A DNA stretch of 64,000 bases from Sulfitobacter sp. JL08 (GTDB lineage Bacteria; Pseudomonadota; Alphaproteobacteria; Rhodobacterales; Rhodobacteraceae), in contig NZ_CP025815.1 in the NCBI RefSeq assembly GCF_003352045.1, forward strand, positions 1,674,001 to 1,738,000, given 5' to 3'. The position numbers and the translations under genes were made by a program. Below the pieces are notes generated by a model. It was not told where the DNA came from. It saw only the letters and a list, made by a program, of their open reading frames with translations, and did not search any database. Positions 53,618-62,779 of the stretch are shown here, one piece after another (positions within the stretch are counted from its first letter, which is position 1; every line of letters begins with the position of its first letter).

Positions 53618-54834
53618 GCCATATCGGCCAGTTCGGTCTGGATATGTGATGTCCGTTCCAGCGTGCGGTGTACGGGGCATTTGTCGGCGATTTCCAGCAA
53701 CTTGGCACGCTGATCCGGTGCCAGTTCTCCGCACAGGTGGATGACGCGTTTGAAGCTGTCGATCTTGTCGCCACCGGTTGTGCCTGCGTCCTGCGCGTGA
53801 ACCTTGTCGTGCGTTACATCCACCCAGATATGATCCAGCGGCCAGCCCTTGCGCCGCGCATACATACGAATGGTCATTGACGTGCATGCCCCCAGACCAG
53901 CGGCCAGAAATCCGTAGGGCGACATGCCCAGATTGGTACCGCCATAGGCCAGCGGCTCATCCGCGAGGGCGTGATGCGCCGGACCGGCGTTCACATCCTG
54001 CAGAAAGCCGTTCGGGTCGGCCTCGGATACACGCACGATGCCTTCGGGCGCACCGGGTGGCGGGGCAGGCGGCGTCAGATCCAGATAGCGCGATGTCCAC
54101 GCCGCGATCACGTCGGCGGCGTATTCAGCATCTTCGGCGCGCGAAATCAGATGGTCGGCGCGGTCGAGCGTGACAAAGCTTTTGGGGTGTTTGGCCGCGC
54201 GGAAAATATCGCCCGCGTTGTCGATGCCGACAGTATCATCCAGCGGAGCATGCATCACCAGAAGCGCGGCATCGAGCGTTTCAATCGCGGGGGCAAGCTT
54301 GCTTTGGGCAACATCGTCGACAAAGGACTTGCCAATGCGGAACGGACGCCCGCCCAGCGTTACATCCGCCGCACCGTTGCGGGTAATCTCGGGCAGGGCA
54401 TCGGCAAAGTTGTGGGTCACATGGCTGGGATCGAACGGGGCGCCCAGCGTGACCACGGCCTTGATCGATGGAATTTGCGCTCGCGCCTTGAGCACGGCAG
54501 CCCCGCCCAGCGAATGGCCGATCAGCAATGACGGCGCCAGATCGCGCCCGTCCAGATAGCGGCACGCCGCCACCAGATCATCGACATTCGAAGTGAATGA
54601 CGTGTTGGCAAATTCGCCTTTGGAATGGCCAAGGCCGGTGAAATCGAACCGCAAGACCGCAATGCCCATTGCGGCCAGACGGCCCGCGATGCGCCGCGCG
54701 GCGGGGATATCCTTGGAACAGGTGAAACAATGGGCGAACAATGCCGTGGCCAGAACCGGACCTTCGGGCAGGTCCAGCCGCGCGGCAAGCTCTGACTGAT
54801 CGTGACCGGCGAAAGTAATCCGTTCCGTAGGCAT
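53614..54834 (-). CDS. Bifunctional alpha/beta hydrolase - OsmC fusion protein
   Basis: This 406-residue protein joins an N-terminal alpha/beta hydrolase (about 1-255; nucleophile S108 in GHSLGG, H228 in DRADHL) to a C-terminal OsmC peroxiredoxin-like domain (about 265-406). The OsmC cysteines are C317 (GLGACTSM) and C386 (DKCPVHRTL). OsmC proteins reduce organic hydroperoxides, so the fusion may hydrolyse a peroxidised or thioester substrate and then reduce it. This fusion is known in proteobacteria, but its substrate is not. The start has AAGGAG; the longer frame to 54912 is unsupported. Confidence 0.87.
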   Translation of the reverse strand: MPTERITFAGHDQSELAARLDLPEGPVLATALFAHCFTCSKDIPAARRIAGRLAAMGIAVLRFDFTGLGHSKGEFANTSFTSNVDDLVAACRYLDGRDLAPSLLIGHSLGGAAVLKARAQIPSIKAVVTLGAPFDPSHVTHNFADALPEITRNGAADVTLGGRPFRIGKSFVDDVAQSKLAPAIETLDAALLVMHAPLDDTVGIDNAGDIFRAAKHPKSFVTLDRADHLISRAEDAEYAADVIAAWTSRYLDLTPPAPPPGAPEGIVRVSEADPNGFLQDVNAGPAHHALADEPLAYGGTNLGMSPYGFLAAGLGACTSMTIRMYARRKGWPLDHIWVDVTHDKVHAQDAGTTGGDKIDSFKRVIHLCGELAPDQRAKLLEIADKCPVHRTLERTSHIQTELADMA

Positions 54835-54976
54835 CCTTGCTCTCCTTTTTGGGATGAGCTTAAGGGTGGCGCTTTGCCTGTGGTGCTTCAAGGTGCGCCC
54901 GGTGGCTGTCACGCGATGGTGACCGGATGAAACGTGGCGCGCGGGCTCAGAACAGGCCTGCGGCGGTCGGATCGGC

Positions 54977-55402
54977 CTACTGCATCTGGTCTATTTCGGC
55001 CTCAAGCGCCGCGATTTCAGCCATGCCTTGGGTAATTTCGGGCACTTGCATCACCACATAAGTGATGGCCAGGCCGGCAAAGACCAGTTTGCCCAGCTTC
55101 ATGCGCTGTGCCCAGGGATTTGTTTCGGGTTCGGGCGTGGCTTTGGCGGGCTGTGGTTTGCGCGCCCCCAGTTTGCCCGACATGACGGACAGGATGCGGG
55201 ATTTCGGCACGGCATCGGCGGGTGGTTCATCCGCAGGATCGCCGCGTCCCAGGAACGCATCGCGCAGGGCCGCACTTTCGTCGGCCAGCGGCTGGCGGAC
55301 CTTGGGTCTGGCTACCGGTTCCGCGATTTTGGAACCGGCCGTTTCCTGAGCGATGCGATCGGCGTCAACAATATCTGTCGGGCCTGGAATGTTCTGTGAC
55401 AT
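54977..55402 (-). CDS. Membrane-anchored protein of unknown function with a disordered N-terminus
   Basis: This 141-residue ORF starts MSQNIPGPTDIVDADRIAQE with AAAAGGCG upstream. The first 95 residues are rich in Ala, Pro and charged residues and look disordered. One membrane segment follows at about 105-125 (KLVFAGLAITYVVMQVP) with a short acidic C-terminal helix. No family is recognised. It lies next to a cluster of three palindromes at 55442-55484 that may form its control region. Confidence 0.6.
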   Translation of the reverse strand: MSQNIPGPTDIVDADRIAQETAGSKIAEPVARPKVRQPLADESAALRDAFLGRGDPADEPPADAVPKSRILSVMSGKLGARKPQPAKATPEPETNPWAQRMKLGKLVFAGLAITYVVMQVPEITQGMAEIAALEAEIDQMQ

Positions 55403-55441
55403 GGAAAGACGCCTTTTCAACAATGCATAACACCACGGTAA

Positions 55442-55484
55442 CCACAAATTGTGGCAGCAAATTTGCGCAATTGCGGAATTGCGC
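55442..55484. promoter_or_regulatory. Three adjacent perfect palindromes upstream of the 54977-55402 gene
   Basis: Within 43 bases lie CCACAAATTGTGG (55442-55454), GCAAATTTGC (55457-55466) and GCGCAATTgcggAATTGCGC (55465-55484). All are perfect; the second and third share two bases. They begin 40 bases before the ATG at 55402 in the 150-base spacer and carry no T-tract, so they look like stacked operator sites rather than a terminator. The binding protein is unknown. Confidence 0.6.
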
Positions 55485-55552
55485 TGGTGGGGTGTTTGGC
55501 GTTGGTTGGGTCTGGCCGTCAGGAAAGCCGCGGCCAGATGCAGGTGTTGCCG

Positions 55553-56362
55553 CTAGACAGGCAACAGGGCAACGACCTGCGCGAATGCGCCATTGGCGTG
55601 CAGCGCCACAAGCAGGCCGGTGACGGACAAAGCCTGTGTGTTCAGGCGAAAATCTTCGCCCCGCAGAAGGTTGATAATGAACAGGCTCAGGGCCACTGGC
55701 AGTGCGATACAGGCGACAACGCCGGACATGGCCCATGTCGCCAGGCGCAGCGGATCCGAAAGTCTGTCGTCCTGCGCGACCGGTAGCGCGTCATCCTTGA
55801 GCGGGATGCGATAGGCATGGGCCAGCGCAACCTGCGCCGACGACCAATCAAGGCCTGATGTCAGCGGCACGAAATGCGTTTGCAAGTTCGTCCCCGAAAC
55901 CTTGGCCGATCTGGCTGCCGCCCTGACCGTTGCAAATCGGCGGGCAGGTTTGGTCAGGATCGGGCGCTTGGGCGTGACCACGTTGGTTTCAGGGCACATT
56001 TCAAAGCAGGACAGGAATTCGTCAGACGGCAGCAATGTCGATTGATCAAGCCATTCCACCACCTCCGGGTTGTGGGTGCGCACGAGGTCGATCATCAGGT
56101 AGGCCAGCAGCGATTCAGGATCACCCGCCACACATTCGGACAGTTTGATTTCGATACGGCTGCCGATGTCGAATGCGGCCTGTGCCTGTGTCGTGTCACA
56201 TTCCTGCTGTGCCGCATTCGCAGGCAGAACATGCAGTTCAATGGAACATGCATTGGATGACAGATGCACCTTATGTGCGATCAGATCTGCAGACATATCC
56301 ACAGTGTAACCCTGCTTTTCCAGCGAAAAGCAGACAGTTTTGGCGACTTTCTGCAAACGCAC
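55553..56362 (-). CDS. Protein of unknown function with C-terminal membrane helices
   Basis: This 269-residue ORF begins at a GTG (56362), the only usable start before an in-frame stop. The N-terminal two thirds are soluble and cysteine-rich (CSIELHVLPANAAQQEC and FLSCFEMCPETNVV), and a central basic stretch (PKRPILTKPARRFATVRAA) follows. The last 70 residues hold two hydrophobic helices (ATWAMSGVVACIALPVALS and VTGLLVALHANGAFAQVV). I recognise no family. The RBS is weak, but the length and composition support a real gene. Confidence 0.58.
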   Translation of the reverse strand: MRLQKVAKTVCFSLEKQGYTVDMSADLIAHKVHLSSNACSIELHVLPANAAQQECDTTQAQAAFDIGSRIEIKLSECVAGDPESLLAYLMIDLVRTHNPEVVEWLDQSTLLPSDEFLSCFEMCPETNVVTPKRPILTKPARRFATVRAAARSAKVSGTNLQTHFVPLTSGLDWSSAQVALAHAYRIPLKDDALPVAQDDRLSDPLRLATWAMSGVVACIALPVALSLFIINLLRGEDFRLNTQALSVTGLLVALHANGAFAQVVALLPV

Positions 56363-56543
56363 GCGTGACGTTGTCGCCAGCCCGAGTCCGCCGTGATATA
56401 CCGCAAAATCCCGAATTCGTGTGTCCCCTCACGATTACTCTCGCTTAAGGGTATGACGCTAAATTGCGGAAAAACTGTGTCATCAGGGAAATTAAATTCA
56501 GTATCCGGAATGGATAAACCCCGGTGCCACCTTGTCTTGCGGG

Positions 56544-57344
56544 CTAGCCGTCGATCCGCGCGGCCATGATGGCAATGGCCTGCTGGTAGACCGTGGCGGC
56601 GTTCCACTGTTTGATCACGGCGAAATTGGGCTGGCCCTGTTGATACCCCTTGCCCGGTTTCCACCCCTTCTGGCGCAGGAAATTGGCGGTCGAGGCCAGC
56701 GCATCGGTCTGGTTATAGAAATCGACGCGCCCGTTACCAGTGGCATCCACCCCGTAAGTCAGCGCATTGCCGGGCAGGAACTGGGTATGGCCCAGTTCGC
56801 CGTGTTTCGCGCCCTTGGTGGCGGGGGTGATCGCACCCTGATCCACCAGTATCAGCGCCCCGATTGCGTGGGGCTTGAAAAAATCGGACCTGCGGCAATC
56901 ATAGGTCAGGGTGACGATGGCCGATACGACAGGGCTGTCGCCCATGAAACTGCCAAAGGCGGTTTCCATGCCATGTATAGCAATCAAGACCCCGGAAGGC
57001 ACGCCGTACTGGCGCTCCAGTGTCGCGTAATAGTCCGGATTGCGCGCCTTGCGTTTGCGCCCATGGGCGACGATTGTATCGGCCCCGCGCACCTGCATGA
57101 ATTTTTCCAGCGAATATCTGAACGATTTCTGGTTGCGGTCCGCCGCAATGGTGCGCTTGGCATAGGTGCTGGCCGCAAGCGCCTGAAGCCCCAGTTTCTT
57201 CACCCCGGCCTGACGCGCCTCTTTGGCAAAATCGGATTTCCACGCTTCAAAGCCCGCACCGGTGTTGCCGCACTGGGCGGCCAGCGCGCCTACGGGCAGA
57301 ACGGACAGGGCGCTAAAAGCGAAAACCTTAAGTAAACGGCGCAT
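56544..57344 (-). CDS. Lytic murein transglycosylase, MltB-like
   Basis: This 266-residue enzyme has a signal peptide (about 1-22, VGALA-AQ) and an SLT/MltB fold. The catalytic acid is E127 in IHGMETAFGSF. TYDCRRSDFF, HGELGHTQFLPGNAL and WNAATVYQQAIAIMA are family blocks. It cleaves peptidoglycan glycan strands to 1,6-anhydro ends. The start at 57344 has GAGG; the frame continues 31 codons upstream without support. C-terminal peptidoglycan-binding modules seen in some relatives are absent. Confidence 0.87.
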   Translation of the reverse strand: MRRLLKVFAFSALSVLPVGALAAQCGNTGAGFEAWKSDFAKEARQAGVKKLGLQALAASTYAKRTIAADRNQKSFRYSLEKFMQVRGADTIVAHGRKRKARNPDYYATLERQYGVPSGVLIAIHGMETAFGSFMGDSPVVSAIVTLTYDCRRSDFFKPHAIGALILVDQGAITPATKGAKHGELGHTQFLPGNALTYGVDATGNGRVDFYNQTDALASTANFLRQKGWKPGKGYQQGQPNFAVIKQWNAATVYQQAIAIMAARIDG

Positions 57345-57441
57345 GGAAACCTCACTCGGACGTGTCAGATAGGGCAAAGCTAACCTGCAAATGCGATCAG
57401 ACAAACAGGAAAGTGGACCGGACCGGTACCCAAGCACCGGA

Positions 57442-58278
57442 TCAGGGCAGCGTGGGCGACATCAGATACATGGCCTGCACCGCCTGACCGGGTTTCACGC
57501 CGGGAAATGCCTGTTTGAACAGTTGCTCCATAGCGCCGTTGTTGAACATTTCGGACAGTGCCGTATCGACGGCAAGACGAAAATCGGCATCGCCGCGGGG
57601 CAGGGCCAAACCCTGTTTTTCAAGGGTCAGGATGGGGCTGGGTTGCTGGAACTGCTCCTGCAACTTCTGGGTGAAGAATTCGTACATCAGAATCGACTGA
57701 TCGGCGAAGTAAGCGTCAATCTCGGTGGCCTTGATCGCGTCAAATCCGGCGTTATGGTCCGTAAACTTGACCACCTCGGCTTCGATATTCGCCTGTTTCA
57801 GCGACGCTTCCAGCACCGTGAGAGTTGTGGTGTTGCTGCGCACCCCGATCTTCTTGCCGGCCAGATCCTCGAAATTCGATCCCATCGTTTTGGGGAGTAG
57901 TACCGAAGTTCCATCAACATAGATCGGCACCGAAAAATCCACTGTCTGGCGCCGTTCCAGCGTGATTGTTGCGGCACCGCACAGCATATCGATGTCACCA
58001 CTGGCGACTTTTTCAAACCGGTCGTCGGTGTCAATCGGAATGAAACTGACCTTGAGATCGGGCAGTTGCAGGGATTTTGCAATCGCCTGCGCAACGCCGA
58101 CACAGACCAGCGGACTGTACCCCGCCGGTTGCCCGTCGGCCTGGGCAAAAGACAATGGCGCAGCGTCAGCCCGATACCCGATATTCATCTGGCTTGTGTC
58201 CTTGATCCGTTCCAGCGTCTGGGCACTGGCCGGGGTCGCAAACAGGAGGGCCAGTAAGGGCAGGGCGAAGAGGCGCAT
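57442..58278 (-). CDS. Amino-acid-type ABC transporter substrate-binding protein
   Basis: This 278-residue periplasmic binding protein of the polar amino acid family (SBP_bac_3) has a signal peptide (about 1-19, TPASA-QT). NIGYRADAAPLSFAQADGQPAG, the GDIDMLCGAATITLERRQTVDFSVP block and the hinge VDGTSVLLP are visible. The conserved Arg in TLERRQ would bind the amino-acid carboxylate. No permease or ATPase gene is adjacent, so it is an orphan binding protein or part of a distant system. It lies downstream of glnA, with a terminator between them. Confidence 0.85.
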   Translation of the reverse strand: MRLFALPLLALLFATPASAQTLERIKDTSQMNIGYRADAAPLSFAQADGQPAGYSPLVCVGVAQAIAKSLQLPDLKVSFIPIDTDDRFEKVASGDIDMLCGAATITLERRQTVDFSVPIYVDGTSVLLPKTMGSNFEDLAGKKIGVRSNTTTLTVLEASLKQANIEAEVVKFTDHNAGFDAIKATEIDAYFADQSILMYEFFTQKLQEQFQQPSPILTLEKQGLALPRGDADFRLAVDTALSEMFNNGAMEQLFKQAFPGVKPGQAVQAMYLMSPTLP

Positions 58279-58371
58279 AACAATATCCTTGAAAATGTCA
58301 GGTTCATCGCGAGCATAACGTGCAGGTGCGCGGCGTCCATCCCAATCGGGCCCAATCGGCCCCAAAGCAAA

Positions 58372-58395
58372 CGGGCGCCCGTTTCGGGGCGCCCG
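58372..58395 (-). terminator. Terminator hairpin after glnA
   Basis: CGGGCGCCC (58372-58380) pairs perfectly with GGGCGCCCG (58387-58395) over a 6-base loop. On the glnA strand the stem is followed by TTTGCTTT, a short T-rich tail. It lies 31 bases after the glnA stop. Confidence 0.75.
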
Positions 58396-58426
58396 CATCA
58401 AAAGTGTCATGGCCAAAGCCGGAACA

Positions 58427-59833
58427 TCAGCAGCTGTAATACATACCGAATTCAACCGGGTGCGGCGTGTGTTCGTAAAGTTCGATCTCTTCCATCTTGA
58501 GATCGATGTAGCCGTCGATCTGGTCTTTGGTGAACACGTCACCGGCCAGCAGGTAATCATGATCGGCCTGCAGTTCTTCCATGGCTTCGCGCAGCGAACC
58601 GCACACTGTCGGGATACCGGCCAGTTCTTCGGCGGGCAGATCATACAGGTTCTTGTCCATGGCTTCGCCGGGATCAATCTTGTTCTTGATGCCGTCAAGG
58701 CCGGCCATCAGCAATGCCGCGAACGCCAGATAAGGGTTGGCCGCTGGATCGGGGAACCGTGCCTCGACCCGTTTTGCCTTGGGGCTTTCTGTCCACGGAA
58801 TACGGACACAGCCCGACCGGTTGCGGGCCGAATAGGCGCGCAATACCGGCGCTTCAAAGCCCGGGATCAACCGCTTGTAGCTGTTGGTGGCCGGGTTTGT
58901 GAACGCATTGAGCGATTTGGCGTGCTTCAGGATACCACCGATGTAATACAGCGCTTCCTGGCTGAGATCGGCATATTTGTCACCTGCGAACAGGGGCTTG
59001 CCGTCTTTCCAGATCGACATGTTCACATGCATGCCTGTGCCGTTGTCGCCTGCGATGGGCTTGGGCATGAACGTGGCTGTCTTGCCATAGGCGTGGGCCA
59101 CGTTGTGGATCACATATTTGTACTTCTGCAATTCGTCGGCCTGTTTGGTCAGGCTGTCGAAAATCAGGCCCAGTTCGTGCTGGCACGATGCCACTTCGTG
59201 GTGGTGCTTGTCGACCTTCATGCCAAGGCGTTTCATAGTCGACAGCATCTCGCTGCGCAGATCCTGTGCCTCGTCTGTCGGGTTGACCGGAAAGTAACCG
59301 CCCTTGACGCCGGGGCGGTGGCCCATGTTGCCCATTTCGTATTCCGTGTCGGTGTTCCAGGATGCGTCTGTTGCGTCAACTTCATAGGACACCTTGTTGA
59401 TCGAATTGGAAAAACGCACATCGTCGAACAAGAAGAATTCGGCCTCGGGGCCCATATAGGCGACATCACCGATACCGGACGCTTTCAGATAGGCCTCGGC
59501 CTTCTGGGCGGTGCCGCGCGGGTCACGCTCGTACGCTTCGCCAGTGTCGGGTTCGACAACCGAGCAATGCACGCAGATGGTTTTTTCAGCATAGAACGGA
59601 TCGATATAGGCGCTTTCGGTATCCAGCATCAGCTTCATGTCGGACGCTTCGATGGATTTCCAGCCTGCGATGGACGAGCCGTCGAACATGAACCCTTCTT
59701 CGATGAAGTCTTCGTCCACCAGATCGGCCACGATGGTCACGTGCTGCAGTTTACCGCGCGGATCAGTGAACCGGATATCGACATAGTCGACATCTTCGTC
59801 CTTGATCATGTCGAGAACTTTGTTTTTGCTCAT
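58427..59833 (-). CDS. glnA: Glutamine synthetase type I
   Basis: This 468-residue dodecameric enzyme makes glutamine from glutamate, ammonia and ATP. The adenylylation-type loop is NLYDLPAEE near residue 398 (the tyrosine controlled by GlnE). The metal and ATP blocks [33 protein letters not shown] and [10 protein letters not shown] are present. The start has GAGGA. It follows glnB by 41 bases in a glnBA operon, the usual alphaproteobacterial arrangement; control by PII and the Ntr system is expected but not shown here. Confidence 0.97.
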   Translation of the reverse strand: MSKNKVLDMIKDEDVDYVDIRFTDPRGKLQHVTIVADLVDEDFIEEGFMFDGSSIAGWKSIEASDMKLMLDTESAYIDPFYAEKTICVHCSVVEPDTGEAYERDPRGTAQKAEAYLKASGIGDVAYMGPEAEFFLFDDVRFSNSINKVSYEVDATDASWNTDTEYEMGNMGHRPGVKGGYFPVNPTDEAQDLRSEMLSTMKRLGMKVDKHHHEVASCQHELGLIFDSLTKQADELQKYKYVIHNVAHAYGKTATFMPKPIAGDNGTGMHVNMSIWKDGKPLFAGDKYADLSQEALYYIGGILKHAKSLNAFTNPATNSYKRLIPGFEAPVLRAYSARNRSGCVRIPWTESPKAKRVEARFPDPAANPYLAFAALLMAGLDGIKNKIDPGEAMDKNLYDLPAEELAGIPTVCGSLREAMEELQADHDYLLAGDVFTKDQIDGYIDLKMEEIELYEHTPHPVEFGMYYSC

Positions 59834-59874
59834 TTCCGAAGGGTCCTCTTTTTTGGAAAGTATGAGTTAAGCGA

Positions 59875-60234
<360 letters not shown>

Positions 60235-60330
60235 TCATGCGGCGTCAGACCACTTCTGTTTTGGCGCGGCAATCGGTTAAGATAGCGGTGCTGGAATCTG
60301 AACGGAAAATGACGACATGCGCCCAAATAC

Positions 60331-60345
60331 TGTGCAGCGTGCACA
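60331..60345. promoter_or_regulatory. Perfect 15-base palindrome TGTGCAGCGTGCACA between glnB and nnr
   Basis: TGTGCA-GCG-TGCACA is a perfect inverted repeat in the 168-base divergent spacer. The half-sites are in the reverse order of the NtrC consensus (TGCAC then GTGCA), so it is not a clear NtrC site. It could bind a regulator for glnBA or for nnr. Confidence 0.4.
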
Positions 60346-60381
60346 AGTTTTAATCACAAATGAATCGTGGGGTCCGGCGAG

Positions 60382-62037
60382 GTGAGTGAACTTCTGACAG
60401 CCGCCCAAATGCGCGAGATCGAGCAGGCCGCGATGCAAAGCGGCGATGTGAGCGAACTGGAATTGATGGAGCGCGCCGGGCGCGGCGTGTTCGAAGCCAT
60501 TTGCGAGCGATGGCCTGGGGCGGCGGGGCGAGGGGCCAGCCCCTCGCGCTCCCCGAAGTATTTGGAAAAAGATGAACAGGGTTTCAAAGCGGTTGTGCTG
60601 TGCGGGCCGGGGAATAATGGTGGAGACGGGTTCGTTGTTGCACGATTGCTGAGGGAAGCGGGGGCGCAGGTGCGGGTGTTCCTGCTGGGCGACATGGAAA
60701 AGCTGCCTGACAGTGCAAGGAAAAATTGCGCGCGATGGCTGGAACTGGGAGACATCGACCCGTTTGATGTGGCACATTTTCCGCCTGCGATGCCGGGCGA
60801 ACCGGATATCTATGTGGATGCGCTTTTTGGCACCGGGTTGACCCGGCCTGTGCAAGACAGTGCGCCATTGCGGGCTTTGGCCGCGGACCGCGTTGCGGAT
60901 GTGGTGGCGATCGATTGTGTGTCGGGGCTTGATCTGGACAGCGGCCGGTTCCTGACCGCGAACGGGGCGACATATCGCCGGGCGGCGCTGACGGTGACGT
61001 TTCACGCGCCCAAGCGCGGGCACTATCTGGCCGAAGGTGCGGTGGCATCGGGGCAGGTGGTGGTGAAGGACATTGGCATAAGCCGCGATATTGCCCACGC
61101 GGTGCCTGGGTTTGCCGATCAGACACGGCGCGCGGGCGAGTATGTTTTTCTTGCGCCGCAAGATGGAGACGATCAACCGGTGTGGCGTGATCTGGACAAG
61201 GGTGACGCGGGACCGGCGCACCCGCACAAATATGATTTTGGTCACGCGTTCATTCTGTCCGGCGGGGTGGGAAAGACCGGCGCCGCCCGTCTGGCGGCCC
61301 GTGGTGCGCTGCGGATCGGGGCAGGGCTGGTGACACTGGGCGTTCCGCCCGACGCGCAGGCCGAAGTGGCCAGCCAGATCACCGCCCTGATGATGCGGCC
61401 CGTGGCCGATGGCGCGGATCTGGGCGCCGTGCTGCAGGATGTACGAATCAATGCGCTGTGCCTTGGGCCGGGATTGGGGGTGGATGCGCATGGGCAAGCA
61501 TTGGTGCAAGCTGCGCTTGAGGCAGAGCGCAAGCCCGCGCTTGTTCTGGATGCCGACGCGTTGACGCTGATGGCAGAGGCGCCGGCGTTGCTGGACCGCT
61601 TGCATGCCGGTTGTGTACTGACACCCCATGCTGGTGAATTTACCCGCCTGTTTCCGGATATTGCCGACAGGCTGGCCGCACCTGCGCGGTCTGGCCCTGC
61701 CTATTCCAAGGTTGATGCCACACGTGCGGCGGCACAGCGCGCCGGGTGTGTGGTGCTGTTCAAGGGGGCCGATACGGTGATTGCCGCGCCTGACGGCCAC
61801 TGTGTGATCCATGCTGCAACTGGCGTGCGTTCCGCCCCATGGCTGGCCACGGCGGGGTCAGGTGATGTTCTGGCGGGGTTCACTACCGGATTGCTGGCGC
61901 GCAGGTTTGAGCCGCTGCGCGCCGCGCAACTGGCGGCGTGGCTGCATGTGGAATGCGCGCGACAGGTCGGCGCCGGATTGATCGCCGAGGATCTTTCCGA
62001 ACACTTGCCTGCGGTGTTTCGCGATCTTGGGCTTTAG
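60382..62037 (+). CDS. nnr: Bifunctional NAD(P)H-hydrate epimerase / ADP-dependent dehydratase
   Basis: This 551-residue repair enzyme corrects damaged NAD(P)H hydrates. The N-terminal epimerase (YjeF_N) has LCGPGNNGGDGFVVARLL at about 73-90. The C-terminal dehydratase (YjeF_C, ribokinase-like) has LGPGLGVDAHG, DADALTLMAEAPALL, TPHAGEFTRL and the catalytic GSGDVLAGF. I chose the GTG at 60382 (VSELLTAAQMREIE) because the AAQMR homology begins there; an in-frame GTG at 60367 is possible. Residues 46-66 (GAAGRGASPSRSP to EKDEQ) look like an insertion encoded by a palindromic element at 60517-60579. Its end overlaps the convergent Hint gene by four bases. Confidence 0.93.
   Translation: MSELLTAAQMREIEQAAMQSGDVSELELMERAGRGVFEAICERWPGAAGRGASPSRSPKYLEKDEQGFKAVVLCGPGNNGGDGFVVARLLREAGAQVRVFLLGDMEKLPDSARKNCARWLELGDIDPFDVAHFPPAMPGEPDIYVDALFGTGLTRPVQDSAPLRALAADRVADVVAIDCVSGLDLDSGRFLTANGATYRRAALTVTFHAPKRGHYLAEGAVASGQVVVKDIGISRDIAHAVPGFADQTRRAGEYVFLAPQDGDDQPVWRDLDKGDAGPAHPHKYDFGHAFILSGGVGKTGAARLAARGALRIGAGLVTLGVPPDAQAEVASQITALMMRPVADGADLGAVLQDVRINALCLGPGLGVDAHGQALVQAALEAERKPALVLDADALTLMAEAPALLDRLHAGCVLTPHAGEFTRLFPDIADRLAAPARSGPAYSKVDATRAAAQRAGCVVLFKGADTVIAAPDGHCVIHAATGVRSAPWLATAGSGDVLAGFTTGLLARRFEPLRAAQLAAWLHVECARQVGAGLIAEDLSEHLPAVFRDLGL
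60517..60579 (+). repeat. Terminator-like palindromic element inserted in frame in nnr
   Basis: A perfect 9-bp stem GCGAGGGGC/GCCCCTCGC (60528-60536 and 60539-60547) is followed by TCCCC and the AAGTATTTGG...GATGAA tail (60556-60576). The 63 bases translate in frame as about 21 extra residues just before the LCGPGNNGGDG motif, where E. coli Nnr has only about five. The tail matches the intergenic motif at 3287-3308. The element therefore looks mobile or dispersed, and here it has become coding. Confidence 0.65.
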
Positions 62038-62585
62038 GCCTGTCGGGCGTTGGCCAGAACAGTCGATGCGCGCGGCGATGCGTTTGCGGACAAGGCGGCG
62101 GGCTGGGTGCTGTAGAGTTCCAGGCCATCGACATAGATCACATGGGGCGAGTCAAATTCGATCTGGTAAAGAAGCATGTCGACTTCGCCCAGATCGGTCA
62201 CGAACTCTCCGTCGATCAGGCGGCTGGCAGGAACCATCGCCCGTTTGCCGCCAAACAGCGCTTCGGCGCGCCAGTCGCGGATCAGGACATGCTGATCGGC
62301 GGACAGGATAACATCACGGTCCGGCCTTGTGTGACCCAGTGATCCGGCCCGCAGTCGCACTGCGCGGCATGTTGTCTGGAAAGAGCGCACTGAACGGATC
62401 ACCGACATGCCGGTATCGCGGGTCACGATCCTGTCGCCGCTGTTGAGGAATTCGACGGGCATTTCGCCGTCAAGCGTCATCACGATGGAGCCTGACGCAA
62501 TGCCTTGCGCTGCTGTCAGATCAGGGTTCAACTGGCCCGTTTGCGGATCATGCCCGCCAACGCGCCCGACCGTTTTCGGTTTCAT
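62034..62585 (-). CDS. Hint-domain protein lacking the catalytic cysteine
   Basis: This 183-residue protein has a Hint (hedgehog/intein) fold: the ASGSIVMTLDGEMPVEFLNS start, GDRIVTRDTGMSVIR, VILSADQHVLIRDWRAEALFGG and the ending YQIEFDSPHVIYVDGLELYST. In active Hint domains the first residue is a Cys in CFTPGT; here the aligned position is Gly29 in AQGIASGSIVMT. Autoprocessing is therefore unlikely and the fold may have another role. Roseobacters carry many stand-alone Hint proteins of unknown function. It is divergent from a second Hint gene and ends inside nnr by four bases. Confidence 0.78.
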   Translation of the reverse strand: MKPKTVGRVGGHDPQTGQLNPDLTAAQGIASGSIVMTLDGEMPVEFLNSGDRIVTRDTGMSVIRSVRSFQTTCRAVRLRAGSLGHTRPDRDVILSADQHVLIRDWRAEALFGGKRAMVPASRLIDGEFVTDLGEVDMLLYQIEFDSPHVIYVDGLELYSTQPAALSANASPRASTVLANARQA

Positions 62586-62779
62586 GGGCGTATCCTGCTA
62601 TGTCTGCCTCGGTTTTTTCATGACTTTATGTCATCATTGGGATCATGTCGCGCCTTTTTTTGGTGTGCCGGGCGCGCAACAGCCCCCGAGTTGACACAAT
62701 TGGTTAACGTGACAAAGCCGGGGCACCGTTCTAGAGTTTCTGAAAACAACGATTTCGCAGGCCGGGCAGGTTACAGGCG

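Noticed and set aside
60331-60345. NtrC-binding site for glnB
   Set aside because: The half-sites are in the opposite order to the NtrC consensus, so I left it as an unassigned palindrome.
60277-61812. Long minus-strand frame (511 codons) opposite nnr
   Set aside because: It is antisense to the NAD(P)HX repair gene; composition is Arg/His/Pro-rich and it crosses the glnB/nnr spacer.
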